A stretch of 64,000 nucleotides of DNA from an uncultured Myxococcaceae bacterium (GCA_945952225.1 CAMFHP010000005.1:62001-126000); one strand, 5' to 3'; counted from the first letter of the stretch, positions 31,954 through 40,934 are shown. Numbers and translations: made by a program. Notes: generated by a model not told the origin, from the letters alone.

Positions 31954-33072
31954 ATGGCCGATCGCCCCTACCGCAAATCGCCGCTCGATCCGGGTCGGGC
32001 TACGCCGGGGCCGTCGAACGACCTCTTCTCGCAGCACGGGGAGCTCGCGGGGTATTTCTCCGATGGGCCCGAGCCTGCGCCCGCGCACGAGTTCATCGAC
32101 AGCGAAGCGGCGACGCGTGTCTCGCAGCACCGCGATCTCTACGAATCGCAGCCCGCGGCAGGGGCCTACTACGACCCCAACGCGCAGTGGCCCGAAGGCG
32201 ATCCGAACGCGTATCCGCCGAACCCCGCGGCCCCCTACGGCGAGGAGTACTACCACCACGCCGTGCCCGGTGAGGTCATCACGGCGGCGGGCGAGGTCGT
32301 CGATCCGCTCGCGCCGCAGCGGGAGTACGGCCTCGCGATTCACGACCCGCACATGGGCCACGATCCGCCGCCCATGGGCAGCGCGATGCCCGCGTTCTCG
32401 TCGTGGATCCGTGAGAACGACGCCGACCACGTGGCCGCCCCCTCGGCGGACCTGGTGCTGCTCTCGAACGCCGACGGCTTCGCGGCCGCGCAGTTTCGCG
32501 CGCTGCGCTACCGCCTCGAACAGGAGCCCAACATCCAGGTCGTGGTGGTCACCTCGGCCCGTGAGGGCGACGGCAAGAGCGTCACCGCCGCGAACCTCGC
32601 GCTCGCGCTCGCCGAAGGCGGTCGCATCCGCGTGCTGCTCGTCGACGCCGCGCTGCGCAGCCCCGCGCAGCACAAGCTCTTCGGCATCAACGGCACCCTC
32701 GGGCTCACGAGCGTGCTCGCGGCGCGGCAGAACGATCCGAGCCTGCCCATCGACGTGATTCGCATCTCGACGAGCCTGTCGCTCATTCCCGCGGGGCCTC
32801 CCGTGCAGAGCGCCTACGCGGCCCTCTCGTCGGAGCCCGCGGCCGTGCTCCTCGGCCAGATCCGCAAGGAGTACCGCTACATCATCGTCGACTCGTCGCC
32901 GGTGTTCGGCACCGCCGAGACGCTCGCGTGGCACTCGATGATCGACAAGTACATCCTCGTGGCGCGCGCGGGCCGCTCGACGAGCGAAGACCTCTCGCGC
33001 GCCGCCGAGCGCCTGCAGCGTGACCGCATCCTGGGCGTGTCGTTCGTGGGCGCGCCCATGCGCCGCGAGTGA
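31954..33072 (+). CDS. CpsD/CapB-type BY-kinase with Tyr-rich N-terminal tail
   Basis: A 372-residue cytoplasmic protein. Residues ~190-360 are the P-loop kinase: Walker A 'SAREGDGKSVTAANLALA' (~200), Walker A' 'VLLVDAALRSP' (~227) and Walker B 'YIIVDSSPVFGTAETLAW' (~309). This is a bacterial tyrosine autokinase controlling polysaccharide chain length with a Wzz protein. No membrane segments are present; the Wzz partner is the separate gene at 33757-35373. The C-terminus 'GVSFVGAPMRRE' lacks the usual Tyr cluster, while the first ~125 residues contain about ten Tyr, for example 'AGAYYDPNAQ' and 'YGEEYYHH'. Confidence 0.9.
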   Translation: MADRPYRKSPLDPGRATPGPSNDLFSQHGELAGYFSDGPEPAPAHEFIDSEAATRVSQHRDLYESQPAAGAYYDPNAQWPEGDPNAYPPNPAAPYGEEYYHHAVPGEVITAAGEVVDPLAPQREYGLAIHDPHMGHDPPPMGSAMPAFSSWIRENDADHVAAPSADLVLLSNADGFAAAQFRALRYRLEQEPNIQVVVVTSAREGDGKSVTAANLALALAEGGRIRVLLVDAALRSPAQHKLFGINGTLGLTSVLAARQNDPSLPIDVIRISTSLSLIPAGPPVQSAYAALSSEPAAVLLGQIRKEYRYIIVDSSPVFGTAETLAWHSMIDKYILVARAGRSTSEDLSRAAERLQRDRILGVSFVGAPMRRE

Positions 33073-33093
33073 CTCACCGCACGGACGCGTTCC

Positions 33094-33684
33094 TCAGGGA
33101 ACGATCACCGTGTCGCCCGAGCGGAGCATGAAGTTCATCTCGGTGCGCCCCTCGACGCACTCGGTGTACGAGAACTCGTAGCGCTCGTCGCGCCCGTTGG
33201 CGCCGCGCCGCAGGATCACGATGCCGTCCATGTCGGCGCCGCGCGCGCCGCCGCCCGCGAGCGAGAGGGCCTGCATCACCGTGAGGGGCGTGCGCGCTTC
33301 GAACTCGCCCGGGCGCTGCACCTTGCCCGTCACGAACACGCGGTAGCTGTGCACCTCTTCGATGACCACGGCGACGCGCGCGTCCTGCACGTAGCGACGG
33401 TAGCCCGCGGTCACCTCGGTGGAGACCTCGTTGACCGTGTGGCCCGCCACCGCGACCTCGTCGAGGAGCGGCAGCGTCACGCGCCCGTCGGGTCGCACCG
33501 TCACGCGGGTGTTGAGCTCCTGGTTGCCGAACACCGACACGCGCAGCACGTCACCGGGACCGACGCGGTACGTCTGCGTCGCGGCCTCGATGGGCGGCCA
33601 CGGGCCCGCGAGCGATCCGCGGCACGCCGCGAGCGAGAGGGCAGACGCGAAGAGCAGGGCGAAGGTGGGCGTGCGACCGCGCAT
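33094..33684 (-). CDS. Short OPX polysaccharide export lipoprotein (Wza-like, PES domain)
   Basis: A 196-residue outer-membrane or periplasmic lipoprotein; signal 'LLFASALSLAAC', Cys21. It contains the PES domain ('YRVGPGDVLRVSVFGNQELN', 'VTVRPDGRVTLPLLDEVAV', then the helix 'EVSTEVTAGYRRYV') and one SLBB repeat ('YRVFVTGKVQRPGEFE'). It stops about 160 residues short of Wza and has no C-terminal amphipathic helix to span the outer membrane. It should therefore need a separate pore, and a beta-barrel gene lies just upstream on the same strand. Confidence 0.92.
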   Translation of the reverse strand: MRGRTPTFALLFASALSLAACRGSLAGPWPPIEAATQTYRVGPGDVLRVSVFGNQELNTRVTVRPDGRVTLPLLDEVAVAGHTVNEVSTEVTAGYRRYVQDARVAVVIEEVHSYRVFVTGKVQRPGEFEARTPLTVMQALSLAGGGARGADMDGIVILRRGANGRDERYEFSYTECVEGRTEMNFMLRSGDTVIVP

Positions 33685-33756
33685 GAGAGCTGATGCTCTA
33701 TCAGCACGCGCGAAGCGATTGCAACGGAGAGCGTGGGCGGCGCGAGATCGCGACGG

Positions 33757-35373
33757 TCAGCCGTCGGACGCGGCGGGCTGCGAGGGTCGTCCCGCAGGCG
33801 CGTCGAGGTGCAGCTCGGGGATGTACGGCAGCTCGGGGAGCTCTCCCCAGCGACGGAGGTCGGTGAGGTCGTACACGCGCGTGTCGAGAAAGCCCGACAC
33901 GAGCGCGGTGCCGAGGCCCATCATCAGCGCGAGAAAGAGCGCGATGGAGGCGAGCTTCGTGCGGCCCGGCGGCTCGGGCTCCACGGGGCGCGACGGGGGG
34001 TCGATGATGCGCACGGTCTCGCCGCCCGCGAGCTGGATGCGGCGCAGGTCCGACTGCCGTTCGAGCTTGCGGCGCAGCAGGTCGTTGTAGGCCGTGCGCG
34101 TGCCGTTGAGGTCGTTCGTGAGGCGGTCCCACATGGCCTCGACCTCGACGATGTTCGTGAGCTGCCCCGGAGGCGCGGCGACGGGCTGCGGGGCCTCGGG
34201 CGTCGTGGGCGAGAGGCGTCCTGCGTTGTCGCTGCGCTCGCTCTCCGAGAGCTCGGCGCGGGCCGACTGGAGGTCGCGCGTGAGCTGCTCGATGCGCGCC
34301 GCGCGCTCCGACTCGCTGAGGGTCTCGCGCTCGCGCTGCACGCCGCGGTGACGCGCGATGAGCGAGTTGAGGTTCGCTTCGAGCTCGGCGAGCTCACGCT
34401 CCGCCGCCGCGCGCGTGGGGTGATCGGCCGTGAGACCGCGCGAGCGAAGTGACGCCACCGCGTCGCGCTTCTCATGCACGCGCTGACGCATGGCCTGCAC
34501 CTCGGGCGGGTCGTCGTTCGAAGCCGCCGGGGCCGCCGAGGGGTTGCGCAGCGCTTCGAGCGCCGACTGGAGCTGCGACACCCGCGCGCGCAGCCCTCGC
34601 GTGCGTCCGCTCGTGTGCGAGTCGGTGCCCGTGGGCGTGTGCGCGGTCATGCCCGCCTGCGCGCTCATCGCGTTGGCGAGGGCCATCGCCGCGCCGCCGC
34701 GCTGCACGCGGATGCGCTCGACCATCGACTGGTTCGCGATGACGAAGCGGTCGAGGGCCTCCTGCCGCTGGGCGAGCACACCTTCGAGCTCACGGAGCTG
34801 CCCCTCGACGAGTTGGAGCGTGTCGCGGGCCTGCTCTTCGGCGGCCATCTTGCGCTCGTTCACGAAGAGGCGAATGAGCGCCTGCACCACCTGCTGGGCC
34901 TTGAGCGGTTCTTTGTGCACGAAGCCCAGGTGCACGATGTTGCGCTCCACGCGGCGGTCGATGGCGCCCGTGAAGATGTCGACGATCTTCGACTCGGAGG
35001 TGAGCGGACGCCCATCGGCGCCGGTGCCGAGCAGATGGTCGTAGAGGTGCAGCTCGCGGACGATGTTCATCATGTAGCGCCGCGAGCCGTAGACCTGGTT
35101 CAGCCGCGCCTCGACGCTGCGCTGGATGTGCTCCTCGCTCGCGTCGCTGTCGGTGCCCGTGGTGTTGACCTCCTGCACCTGAAAGGCCGACTCGGACTTG
35201 TAGACCCTGGCCTTGGTGACCACGAGCGCGAGGCCCACGAGAAAGAACGCCGTGAACACCACGGCCCCGCGGAACCAGTAGCGGACGCCGCGCCGCGCGA
35301 GCGCGAGGTAGTTCATGAACAGGTCGCGCAGCGTGAAGACCTGCTCGTCGGGATTGTTGTTCGAGATCGTCAT
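33757..35373 (-). CDS. Wzz/GNVR polysaccharide co-polymerase
   Basis: A 538-residue inner-membrane protein controlling chain length. TM1 is about residues 37-58 ('WFRGAVVFTAFFLVGLALVV'), followed by the Wzz domain, then a long coiled coil (~200-450) rich in Arg/Glu/Ala. A Pro-rich motif 'IDPPSRPVEPEPPGR' comes immediately before TM2 ('IALFLALMMGLGTALVSGF'), as in PCP-2a proteins. A short cytoplasmic tail follows. There is no kinase domain; the BY-kinase is encoded separately and in the opposite direction. ATG 35373; 35 bp separate it from the barrel gene upstream. Confidence 0.9.
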   Translation of the reverse strand: MTISNNNPDEQVFTLRDLFMNYLALARRGVRYWFRGAVVFTAFFLVGLALVVTKARVYKSESAFQVQEVNTTGTDSDASEEHIQRSVEARLNQVYGSRRYMMNIVRELHLYDHLLGTGADGRPLTSESKIVDIFTGAIDRRVERNIVHLGFVHKEPLKAQQVVQALIRLFVNERKMAAEEQARDTLQLVEGQLRELEGVLAQRQEALDRFVIANQSMVERIRVQRGGAAMALANAMSAQAGMTAHTPTGTDSHTSGRTRGLRARVSQLQSALEALRNPSAAPAASNDDPPEVQAMRQRVHEKRDAVASLRSRGLTADHPTRAAAERELAELEANLNSLIARHRGVQRERETLSESERAARIEQLTRDLQSARAELSESERSDNAGRLSPTTPEAPQPVAAPPGQLTNIVEVEAMWDRLTNDLNGTRTAYNDLLRRKLERQSDLRRIQLAGGETVRIIDPPSRPVEPEPPGRTKLASIALFLALMMGLGTALVSGFLDTRVYDLTDLRRWGELPELPYIPELHLDAPAGRPSQPAASDG

Positions 35374-35408
35374 TCCCCCGTCGCTCCGCCGCGAAGGTTT
35401 GGGTCGGT

Positions 35409-37034
35409 TCAGGGTGCCGGGTTCGTGGTCCCGGAGGTGTTGCTGGTGCCCGCGGCGCCCGGTGTCGGCGGGCCCGCGGAGGCCCCGTTCTGCCACGGCT
35501 GACGCGGTTGTACAGGTCGCCCCGTCGATCCCTCTTCGGGCTCCTGCTGGGGCTGCCGGGGCTGCTGCGGGCGTCCCGCCGTGGCGGGCGTCGTGGGCTG
35601 CGTCGGGCGCGTGGGCTGCGGGTCGTCGCTCGCGCCGTCGTCGAGCACACCGTCACCGACGCCGTCGCTCACGCGGTCTCCGTCGGCGGGCTCGGCATCG
35701 CCCGACGACTGCGACGCGGAACGAATGGCCTGCGCGGCTTCGCTCTCTTCGAGGGGCATCACGCCGAAGAGTTCTTCTGCATCCCCCGCGAACACGAGGA
35801 ACGACACGCCCACCATCGCCACGTGGCGCACGATGTCGGGGAACCACGCCGGCTGCTCGACGTGCTGATACAGAAACGTGTACCGCGCGAAGGCCGAGAC
35901 GCCGCGCGTGAAGATCCAGCGCGCGCCCGCCGAGGCCGTGAAGTTCGCGTTGGCCACGTCCTGCGTGTCGGTGCGCCCCGCGGCCGCTGCCTCGGGCGTG
36001 ATGTTCACCGTGACGCCGTAGTCACCGCCGGCCTCGCCCGAGAACACCAGGTTCGCTTCGAAGGGCTTCCACAACATCTGGAGCCCACCGCCGCCCACCC
36101 GCCCCGCGCCGCCTGCGATGACCTGGCCGGGCGGGCACGTTCCCTGCGCCGTGAGCGCCGCGCAACGCACCGAGTTGACCGTGGTGAACTCGTAGTGCGC
36201 GCGGAGCATCACCGCGAGGTTCGCGTCGGGAAACACCTGCTGCCACGTGGCGCTCACATAGGGCCCGGGCATCCACGTCGAGCGCGTCGCGTCGTTCTGG
36301 TCTTGCAGCAGGTCGAGGCCCGCCGAGAGCGACGAGTTCGCGTGCTCGCTCCACGTGTGGCGCCAGGTCGCGAAGGTGGTCGAGCGCAGGAGCCAGTCGC
36401 CGAGCCCCACGATCTGCATCGCCTGCACGTTCGACGTCGCGCCGAAGGTGTTCGACTCGCCCACCTCGCCAGAGCCCATGAGCCCGGTGGTCACCACGGC
36501 CTGGTCGGCGCGCGGCGCGCCCGCGGGAATGCTGATGGTGTGACGGCCCGTGAGCCCGCTGCTCCACACGAGACGCGCGTTGTCGCCGAGCGCGCGCGTG
36601 AGCGTGCCGTTCACCATGTACTCGCCGAACACCCCGCGAAAGAACGACGCCGCGGGGTCGAAGGTGCGCTGAAAGAGCAGCGCCGACTGGCCGACGTTGT
36701 AGCCCGCGTCGAGCGAGACCCGCCAACGCTCCGAGGGCTCCCACACGAGGGAGTAACGGTTCAGGCTCGTGAGGTCGCCCTGGTCGACGCCGCGGCCCTC
36801 ACCGCCCAGAAAATAGAACTCTCCGCGCGCCCGGAGCGTGTGCCGCAGGGTCTCGGTGCGATGGCCCACCTGCACGTCGACCGCCGTACGGAGAATGCCT
36901 CCGTCGCCGAACGAGAGCGTGAGGGGATTGAGCACCGTGCTGTCGTAGCCGCCCGAGAGCTCGACCCCCGCGGCCGCTGCGAGCTGCAACGGCGCGGAGA
37001 CCACCAGGGCCAGCGCTGTGGGAACCATCACCAT
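35409..37034 (-). CDS. Outer-membrane beta-barrel protein of the exopolysaccharide cluster (EpsX/Wzp-like candidate)
   Basis: A 541-residue exported protein. The signal peptide 'VPTALALVVSAPLQLAAAAG' is cleaved near residue 22. Residues ~23-425 alternate as transmembrane strands with aromatic girdles ('RYSLVWEPSERWRVSLDAGY', 'FARYTFLYQHV'), ending 'VAMVGVSFLVFAGD'. The last ~115 residues are a disordered Asp/Pro/Gln-rich tail, unusual after a barrel. Next to a short OPX and a Wzz protein, it is a good candidate for the barrel half of a composite OPX/beta-barrel exporter as described for myxobacteria. Strand number not determinable by eye. Confidence 0.85.
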   Translation of the reverse strand: MVMVPTALALVVSAPLQLAAAAGVELSGGYDSTVLNPLTLSFGDGGILRTAVDVQVGHRTETLRHTLRARGEFYFLGGEGRGVDQGDLTSLNRYSLVWEPSERWRVSLDAGYNVGQSALLFQRTFDPAASFFRGVFGEYMVNGTLTRALGDNARLVWSSGLTGRHTISIPAGAPRADQAVVTTGLMGSGEVGESNTFGATSNVQAMQIVGLGDWLLRSTTFATWRHTWSEHANSSLSAGLDLLQDQNDATRSTWMPGPYVSATWQQVFPDANLAVMLRAHYEFTTVNSVRCAALTAQGTCPPGQVIAGGAGRVGGGGLQMLWKPFEANLVFSGEAGGDYGVTVNITPEAAAAGRTDTQDVANANFTASAGARWIFTRGVSAFARYTFLYQHVEQPAWFPDIVRHVAMVGVSFLVFAGDAEELFGVMPLEESEAAQAIRSASQSSGDAEPADGDRVSDGVGDGVLDDGASDDPQPTRPTQPTTPATAGRPQQPRQPQQEPEEGSTGRPVQPRQPWQNGASAGPPTPGAAGTSNTSGTTNPAP

Positions 37035-37076
37035 TCGCTTCGTGCCGCGTCGCCTCCCGTCGAGGCGCGAAGGTCG

Positions 37077-37082
37077 ACCCTA
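37077..37082 (-). promoter_or_regulatory. Candidate -10 element (TAGGGT within TATAGGGT) for the barrel-Wzz-OPX genes
   Basis: TATAGGGT on the minus strand lies 42 nt before the ATG at 37034. The leader would contain GGGAGG, but about 18-20 nt from the ATG. The -35 is not clear. Confidence 0.3.
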
Positions 37083-37205
37083 TACGAAAACCCTGCGGAT
37101 GTGCGAGTTTCGCGAGCCGTCGGGGCGCGATCCGACGCGCGCGGAGTGTTCGACCGCGTGGCACACGATCGCCCCCGTTCAACCCCGACGACCGTTGGAG
37201 TTCCC

Positions 37206-37955
37206 ATGAAACGCATCGCGCTCGCCGTCGCGGCCCTCGCCCTCGCCGGGGCCGGCGCCGTGTCGCTCAAGGCCTGGCAGTACCGCAAAGACGCGCAGCG
37301 CTGGTACGGCCGCTACACCGCCCTGCACCGCGACCCCGCCGACCTCGAACGCTACCGCGCCGACAACGCGCGCCTCGCCCGCGAGCCCCGCGCGCCGCAT
37401 CGGGTGGTGTTCCTCGGCGCGAGCATCACCGAGTCGCTCGACCTCGCGCGGGCCTTTCCCAACGAGCCCCTCGTGAACCGCGGCATCGGCGGTCAGCTCA
37501 TCTGGCAACAGTCGCTGCGCCTCGACGCCGACGCGCTCGCCCTCGCGCCCGCGGCCGTCGTGCTCAAGACCTGCGCGATCAACATGCTCCCCGATGCGCC
37601 GCCCCTCGACGAGACGCGGCGGCTCTACGCGCAGATGGCCGACACCGTGCGCGCCCGCGGCGTGCGGGTGATCTACGCCACCGCGGTGCCCGTCTCGCGC
37701 GGCTACAACACCGAGAACGGCGGCCACGTCGCCGAGCAGATCGCGCGCTTCAACGACTGGGTTCGCAACGAGGCCGCGCAGCACCACGACCTCGTGCTCG
37801 ACTACGCCGCCGCGCTCGGCGACGCGCAGTCGTTCCTCCCCGACGCGCTCAGCGAAGACGGTCTGCACCCCAACGAGGCGGGCAGGCAGCGCATGGTCGA
37901 TGCGATCCGTCGTGTGGTCGTCGACGGCTTCGTGCACGCGCAGGCCGCGCCGTGA
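37206..37955 (+). CDS. SGNH/GDSL-family hydrolase, membrane-anchored
   Basis: A 249-residue protein with an N-terminal hydrophobic segment ('IALAVAALALAGAGAVSL') that may be a signal anchor. The SGNH blocks are block I 'VVFLGASITES' with nucleophile Ser (~69), block II Gly in 'NRGIGGQ', block III Asn in 'KTCAINMLPDAP' and block V 'DGLHPNEAG' with Asp and His. Likely an esterase that removes acetyl or other acyl groups from the polysaccharide or its precursors. GGAG lies 5 nt before the ATG. It overlaps the glycosyltransferase gene by 4 nt and heads a four-gene coupled operon. Confidence 0.9.
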   Translation: MKRIALAVAALALAGAGAVSLKAWQYRKDAQRWYGRYTALHRDPADLERYRADNARLAREPRAPHRVVFLGASITESLDLARAFPNEPLVNRGIGGQLIWQQSLRLDADALALAPAAVVLKTCAINMLPDAPPLDETRRLYAQMADTVRARGVRVIYATAVPVSRGYNTENGGHVAEQIARFNDWVRNEAAQHHDLVLDYAAALGDAQSFLPDALSEDGLHPNEAGRQRMVDAIRRVVVDGFVHAQAAP

Positions 37956-39103
37956 GCCGCGCGACGGTGAACGTCCTCTCGATCCTCGATGCGCCCGTGG
38001 TGACGGGGCCCGCGCGCGGTCTCGTGCACCTCGGACGCGCGCTCCCGAAGCACGTGCGCCTCCACGTCGCGATGCTGCGCGGACGCGGCGCCGGACCCGT
38101 TCCACGCCTCGACGAGCTCTCGGGCGGAGGCCTCACCGTGCACGAGCTCCCCGAGCTCACGGCCTTCGATCCGCTGCTCTTTGCGCGCACCGTGAACCTC
38201 GCGCGGGCCATCGGCGCCGACGTGGTGCAGAGCCACAGCTACAAGCCCCACGTGCTCGCCCTCGCGACGCGCACGGCGCTGCGCCTCCCGTGGATCGGCC
38301 ATCACCACGGGTGGACCGCCGAGAACGCGAAGGTCAAGCGCTACCACCAGGTCGACGCCCTCACGCTCCCGCGCGCCGACCGTGTGGTGGCCGTGGCGGG
38401 CAGCGCGCGCGACATCGTGGTGCGCGAGGGATGTGTTCCCGGTCGCGTGGTGGTGATCCCCAACGCCGTCGATGCGGGCGACCTGCGCACGGCCCTCACG
38501 AAGGACGAATGTCGCGCGAAGCTCGGGCTCCCCGCGGGTCGCACGGTGGTGTGCGTGGTCGGGCGCCTCTCGCACGAGAAGGGGCAGGACGTGTCGCTCC
38601 GCGCGATGGCCCGCGTGCGCGATGCCGGCGTCGATGCGGTGCTCGCGCTCGCGGGTGACGGACCCGATCGCGCGTCGCTCGAAGCGCTCACCGATGCGCT
38701 CGGGCTCCGTGACCGAGTGGTGTTCCTCGGGCACCAGAAGGCCGTGGGCGTGGTGTACGCCGCGAGCGATTTGATGGTGATGCCCTCGCGCTCCGAGGCC
38801 ATGCCCAACGCGCTCCTCGAGGCGATGACCGTGGCGCTCCCCGTGGTGGCCACGCGCGTCGGCGGTGTGCCCGAGGTGGGCGACGACGGCGAGCACCTGT
38901 GGATCGTTCCCCCCGACGACGCAGACGCGCTCGGCGACGCCGTGCTCGCGAGCCTGCGCGACCCCGACGAGCAGCGTCGACGCACGTCCGCGGCCCAACA
39001 ACGCGCCCACGATCGCCACGACCCCGCGCGCCGCGCCGACCGCTACCTCGCGCTGTGGGAGTCGGTGCTGCGACGTCCCCTATCCGAATGGAGAGCCCCG
39101 TGA
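37952..39103 (+). CDS. Glycosyltransferase family 4 (GT-B)
   Basis: A 383-residue cytoplasmic or peripheral enzyme adding a sugar to the lipid-linked repeat unit. The N-terminal Rossmann domain ends near residue 180 with 'RVVVIPNAVDAGDL', then 'VVCVVGRLSHEKGQDVSLRA' opens the C-terminal donor-binding domain, with 'FLGHQKAVGVVYAASDLMVM' and the EX7E motif 'PSRSEAMPNALLEAMTVALP'. The GTG at 37952 overlaps the SGNH hydrolase stop by 4 nt. Donor sugar not predictable. Confidence 0.93.
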   Translation: MSRATVNVLSILDAPVVTGPARGLVHLGRALPKHVRLHVAMLRGRGAGPVPRLDELSGGGLTVHELPELTAFDPLLFARTVNLARAIGADVVQSHSYKPHVLALATRTALRLPWIGHHHGWTAENAKVKRYHQVDALTLPRADRVVAVAGSARDIVVREGCVPGRVVVIPNAVDAGDLRTALTKDECRAKLGLPAGRTVVCVVGRLSHEKGQDVSLRAMARVRDAGVDAVLALAGDGPDRASLEALTDALGLRDRVVFLGHQKAVGVVYAASDLMVMPSRSEAMPNALLEAMTVALPVVATRVGGVPEVGDDGEHLWIVPPDDADALGDAVLASLRDPDEQRRRTSAAQQRAHDRHDPARRADRYLALWESVLRRPLSEWRAP

Positions 39104-39729
39104 CTGACCCCCGCGCCCTCGCCAAGATGGCCGCGCTCGCCGCCGTGAAGGGCACGGTGGCGCCGCTCGTCGCCGCGTACCGCATCGAGCGCGCGCTCTG
39201 GCCCGCGCACCGCGCCGACCACGTGCTCCAGACGTACTCGCAGGTGCTCTCGGCGCTCCCCGGCCTCACGGGACAGTTCGTGCGGCGGGCCTTCTACGGC
39301 GCGGTGCTCACCGAGTGTGACCCCGAGAGCTGCATCCAGTGGGCGACGGTGTTCAGCACCGCCGACGTGCGCATCGCGCGGGGCGTGTACATCGGCGCGC
39401 GCTGCATGATCGGGCGGGCCATTCTCGAAGCGCACGTCACGCTGGGCTCGAACATCGACATCCTCTCGGGGCGCAACCAGCACGGCGTCGACGACCCCGA
39501 CGTGCCCGTGCAGGACCAGCCCGGCCGCTACGAGCACGTGCGCATCGGCACCAACACCTGGGTGGGCAACGGCGCGGTGATCATGGCCGACGTGGGCGCG
39601 CGCTCGGTGGTGGCCGCGGGCTCGGTGGTCGCGCGTCCCGTGCCCGACGATGTGATCGTGGGGGGCAATCCCGCGCGGGTGCTCAAGCGCCGCGACCCCG
39701 TGACGAAGCAGTGGGTGTCGGCGTCGTGA
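39100..39729 (+). CDS. Left-handed beta-helix acyl/acetyltransferase (WbbJ/CysE-like)
   Basis: A 209-residue cytoplasmic enzyme. An N-terminal helical ~50 residues is followed by hexapeptide repeats: 'ARGVYIGARCMIGRAIL', 'AHVTLGSNIDILSGRNQHG' (catalytic His) and 'HVRIGTNTWVGNGAVIM', ending in 'VVARPVPDDVIVGGNPARVL', the standard close of this family. It probably O-acetylates the polysaccharide repeat. I choose GTG 39100, which overlaps the previous stop in the GTGA manner of its neighbours and has GGAGAG just upstream. ATG 39088 is possible. Confidence 0.9.
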   Translation: MTDPRALAKMAALAAVKGTVAPLVAAYRIERALWPAHRADHVLQTYSQVLSALPGLTGQFVRRAFYGAVLTECDPESCIQWATVFSTADVRIARGVYIGARCMIGRAILEAHVTLGSNIDILSGRNQHGVDDPDVPVQDQPGRYEHVRIGTNTWVGNGAVIMADVGARSVVAAGSVVARPVPDDVIVGGNPARVLKRRDPVTKQWVSAS

Positions 39730-40934
39730 AGGTGCTCGCGCTCACCCATCGCACGCCGTGGCCGCCCGACAAGGGCGACAAGATCCGCACGCATCATCTG
39801 CTCTCGCGGCTCGCGTCGCGCGCGACGGTGCACCTCGCGGCCTTCGCCGAGCCTCCCTCCGACGCGGTGCACGCCTCGCGGCTCGCGAAGCGCTTCGCGT
39901 CGGTGGAGCTCATTCCCCTGGAGATGCGGCGGCAGCAGGTGCTCGCGCTGCCCCACGCGCTGTCGCTCTCGCCGCTGACCCTTCCGGTGTTTCACCGCCG
40001 CACGATGGACCGCGCCGTCGACCGCCTCGTGGCCGCGGTGCGCCCCGACGTGATCGTGGCCGAGAGCACGAGCATGGCGCCCTACGCGATGCGCCACGCC
40101 TCCGTGCCCCTCGTGATGGATTTCGTCGACGTCGACTCGGCGAAATGGATGGCCTACGCCGAGCGCGCGCGCTTTCCCATGGACGCGGTGTACTGGCGCG
40201 AGTCGCTCACCCTGCGCCGATGGGAACGCTCCGTCGCCCGCCACGCGAAGGTCTCGCTCGTGACCGCCGACCGCGAGCGCGCGCTGCTTCGCGACATCGC
40301 GCCGGGCGCCGACATCCGCACGCTCGCGAACGGCGTCGACACCGACTACTTCACCCCGCGCAGCGCGCTCCCCACGCGCCCCTCGGCGGTGTTCTTCGGC
40401 GCGATGGACTACCACGCCAACGTCGAGGCCGCGGTCTTTCTCGCGCGCCGCGTGCTCCCGAAGCTCCGCGCGCGACACCCTGATTTTCGTGTGGTGATCG
40501 CGGGTTCGAAGCCCGCGCCCGAGGTCGAGGCCCTGGCCTCGCTGCCCGGCGTCACGGTCACGGGCTACGTGGCCGACATGCGTCCGCACGTGCAGGGCGC
40601 GTCGGTGTGTGTGATCCCGCTGCGCGTCGCGCGGGGCGTGCAGAACAAGGTGCTCGAAGCGATGGCCATGGGCGTGCCCGTGGTGGCCTCGCCCGCGGCC
40701 GCCGAGGGCATCGACGCGACGCCCGACCGCGACCTCCGCATCGCCCCCGTCATCGACGACGGAACCGCGACCGCCGTGGCCGTGCTCGACCTCGTCGCGC
40801 ACCCCGAACGCATCGAAGCCCTCGCCGCGAACGCCCGCGAGACCGTGTGCGCGCGCTACGGGTGGGACCCGCGCGCCGCCGAGCTCTACGACGTGTGCAG
40901 CGAGGTCATCGCGCGCGGCGCAGCACGACGCTGA
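39726..40934 (+). CDS. Glycosyltransferase, EpsH1/PEP-CTERM-associated stp1 family (GT4)
   Basis: A 402-residue GT-B enzyme. The N-terminus 'LTHRTPWPPDKGDKIRTHHL' is the hallmark of the sugar transferase family first described next to exosortase/EpsH1 systems. Later segments are 'VDFVDVDSAKWMAYA'-like acceptor region, 'TLANGVDTDYFTPRS', 'AVFFGAMDYHANVEAAVFL' and the donor-site 'LRVARGVQNKVLEAMAMGVP'. The GTG overlaps the acyltransferase stop by 4 nt (GTGA). Its last 29 bp overlap the convergent methyltransferase gene. No PEP-CTERM protein or exosortase is in view. Confidence 0.92.
   Translation: MKVLALTHRTPWPPDKGDKIRTHHLLSRLASRATVHLAAFAEPPSDAVHASRLAKRFASVELIPLEMRRQQVLALPHALSLSPLTLPVFHRRTMDRAVDRLVAAVRPDVIVAESTSMAPYAMRHASVPLVMDFVDVDSAKWMAYAERARFPMDAVYWRESLTLRRWERSVARHAKVSLVTADRERALLRDIAPGADIRTLANGVDTDYFTPRSALPTRPSAVFFGAMDYHANVEAAVFLARRVLPKLRARHPDFRVVIAGSKPAPEVEALASLPGVTVTGYVADMRPHVQGASVCVIPLRVARGVQNKVLEAMAMGVPVVASPAAAEGIDATPDRDLRIAPVIDDGTATAVAVLDLVAHPERIEALAANARETVCARYGWDPRAAELYDVCSEVIARGAARR

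Noticed and set aside
35508-37205. Upstream extension of the SGNH hydrolase frame
   Set aside because: It is antisense to the barrel gene; ATG 37206 has GGAG 5 nt upstream and starts a signal-anchor segment.
39726-40934. PEP-CTERM/exosortase system
   Set aside because: The glycosyltransferase belongs to a family named for that system, but neither an exosortase nor a PEP-CTERM tail is seen in the window.
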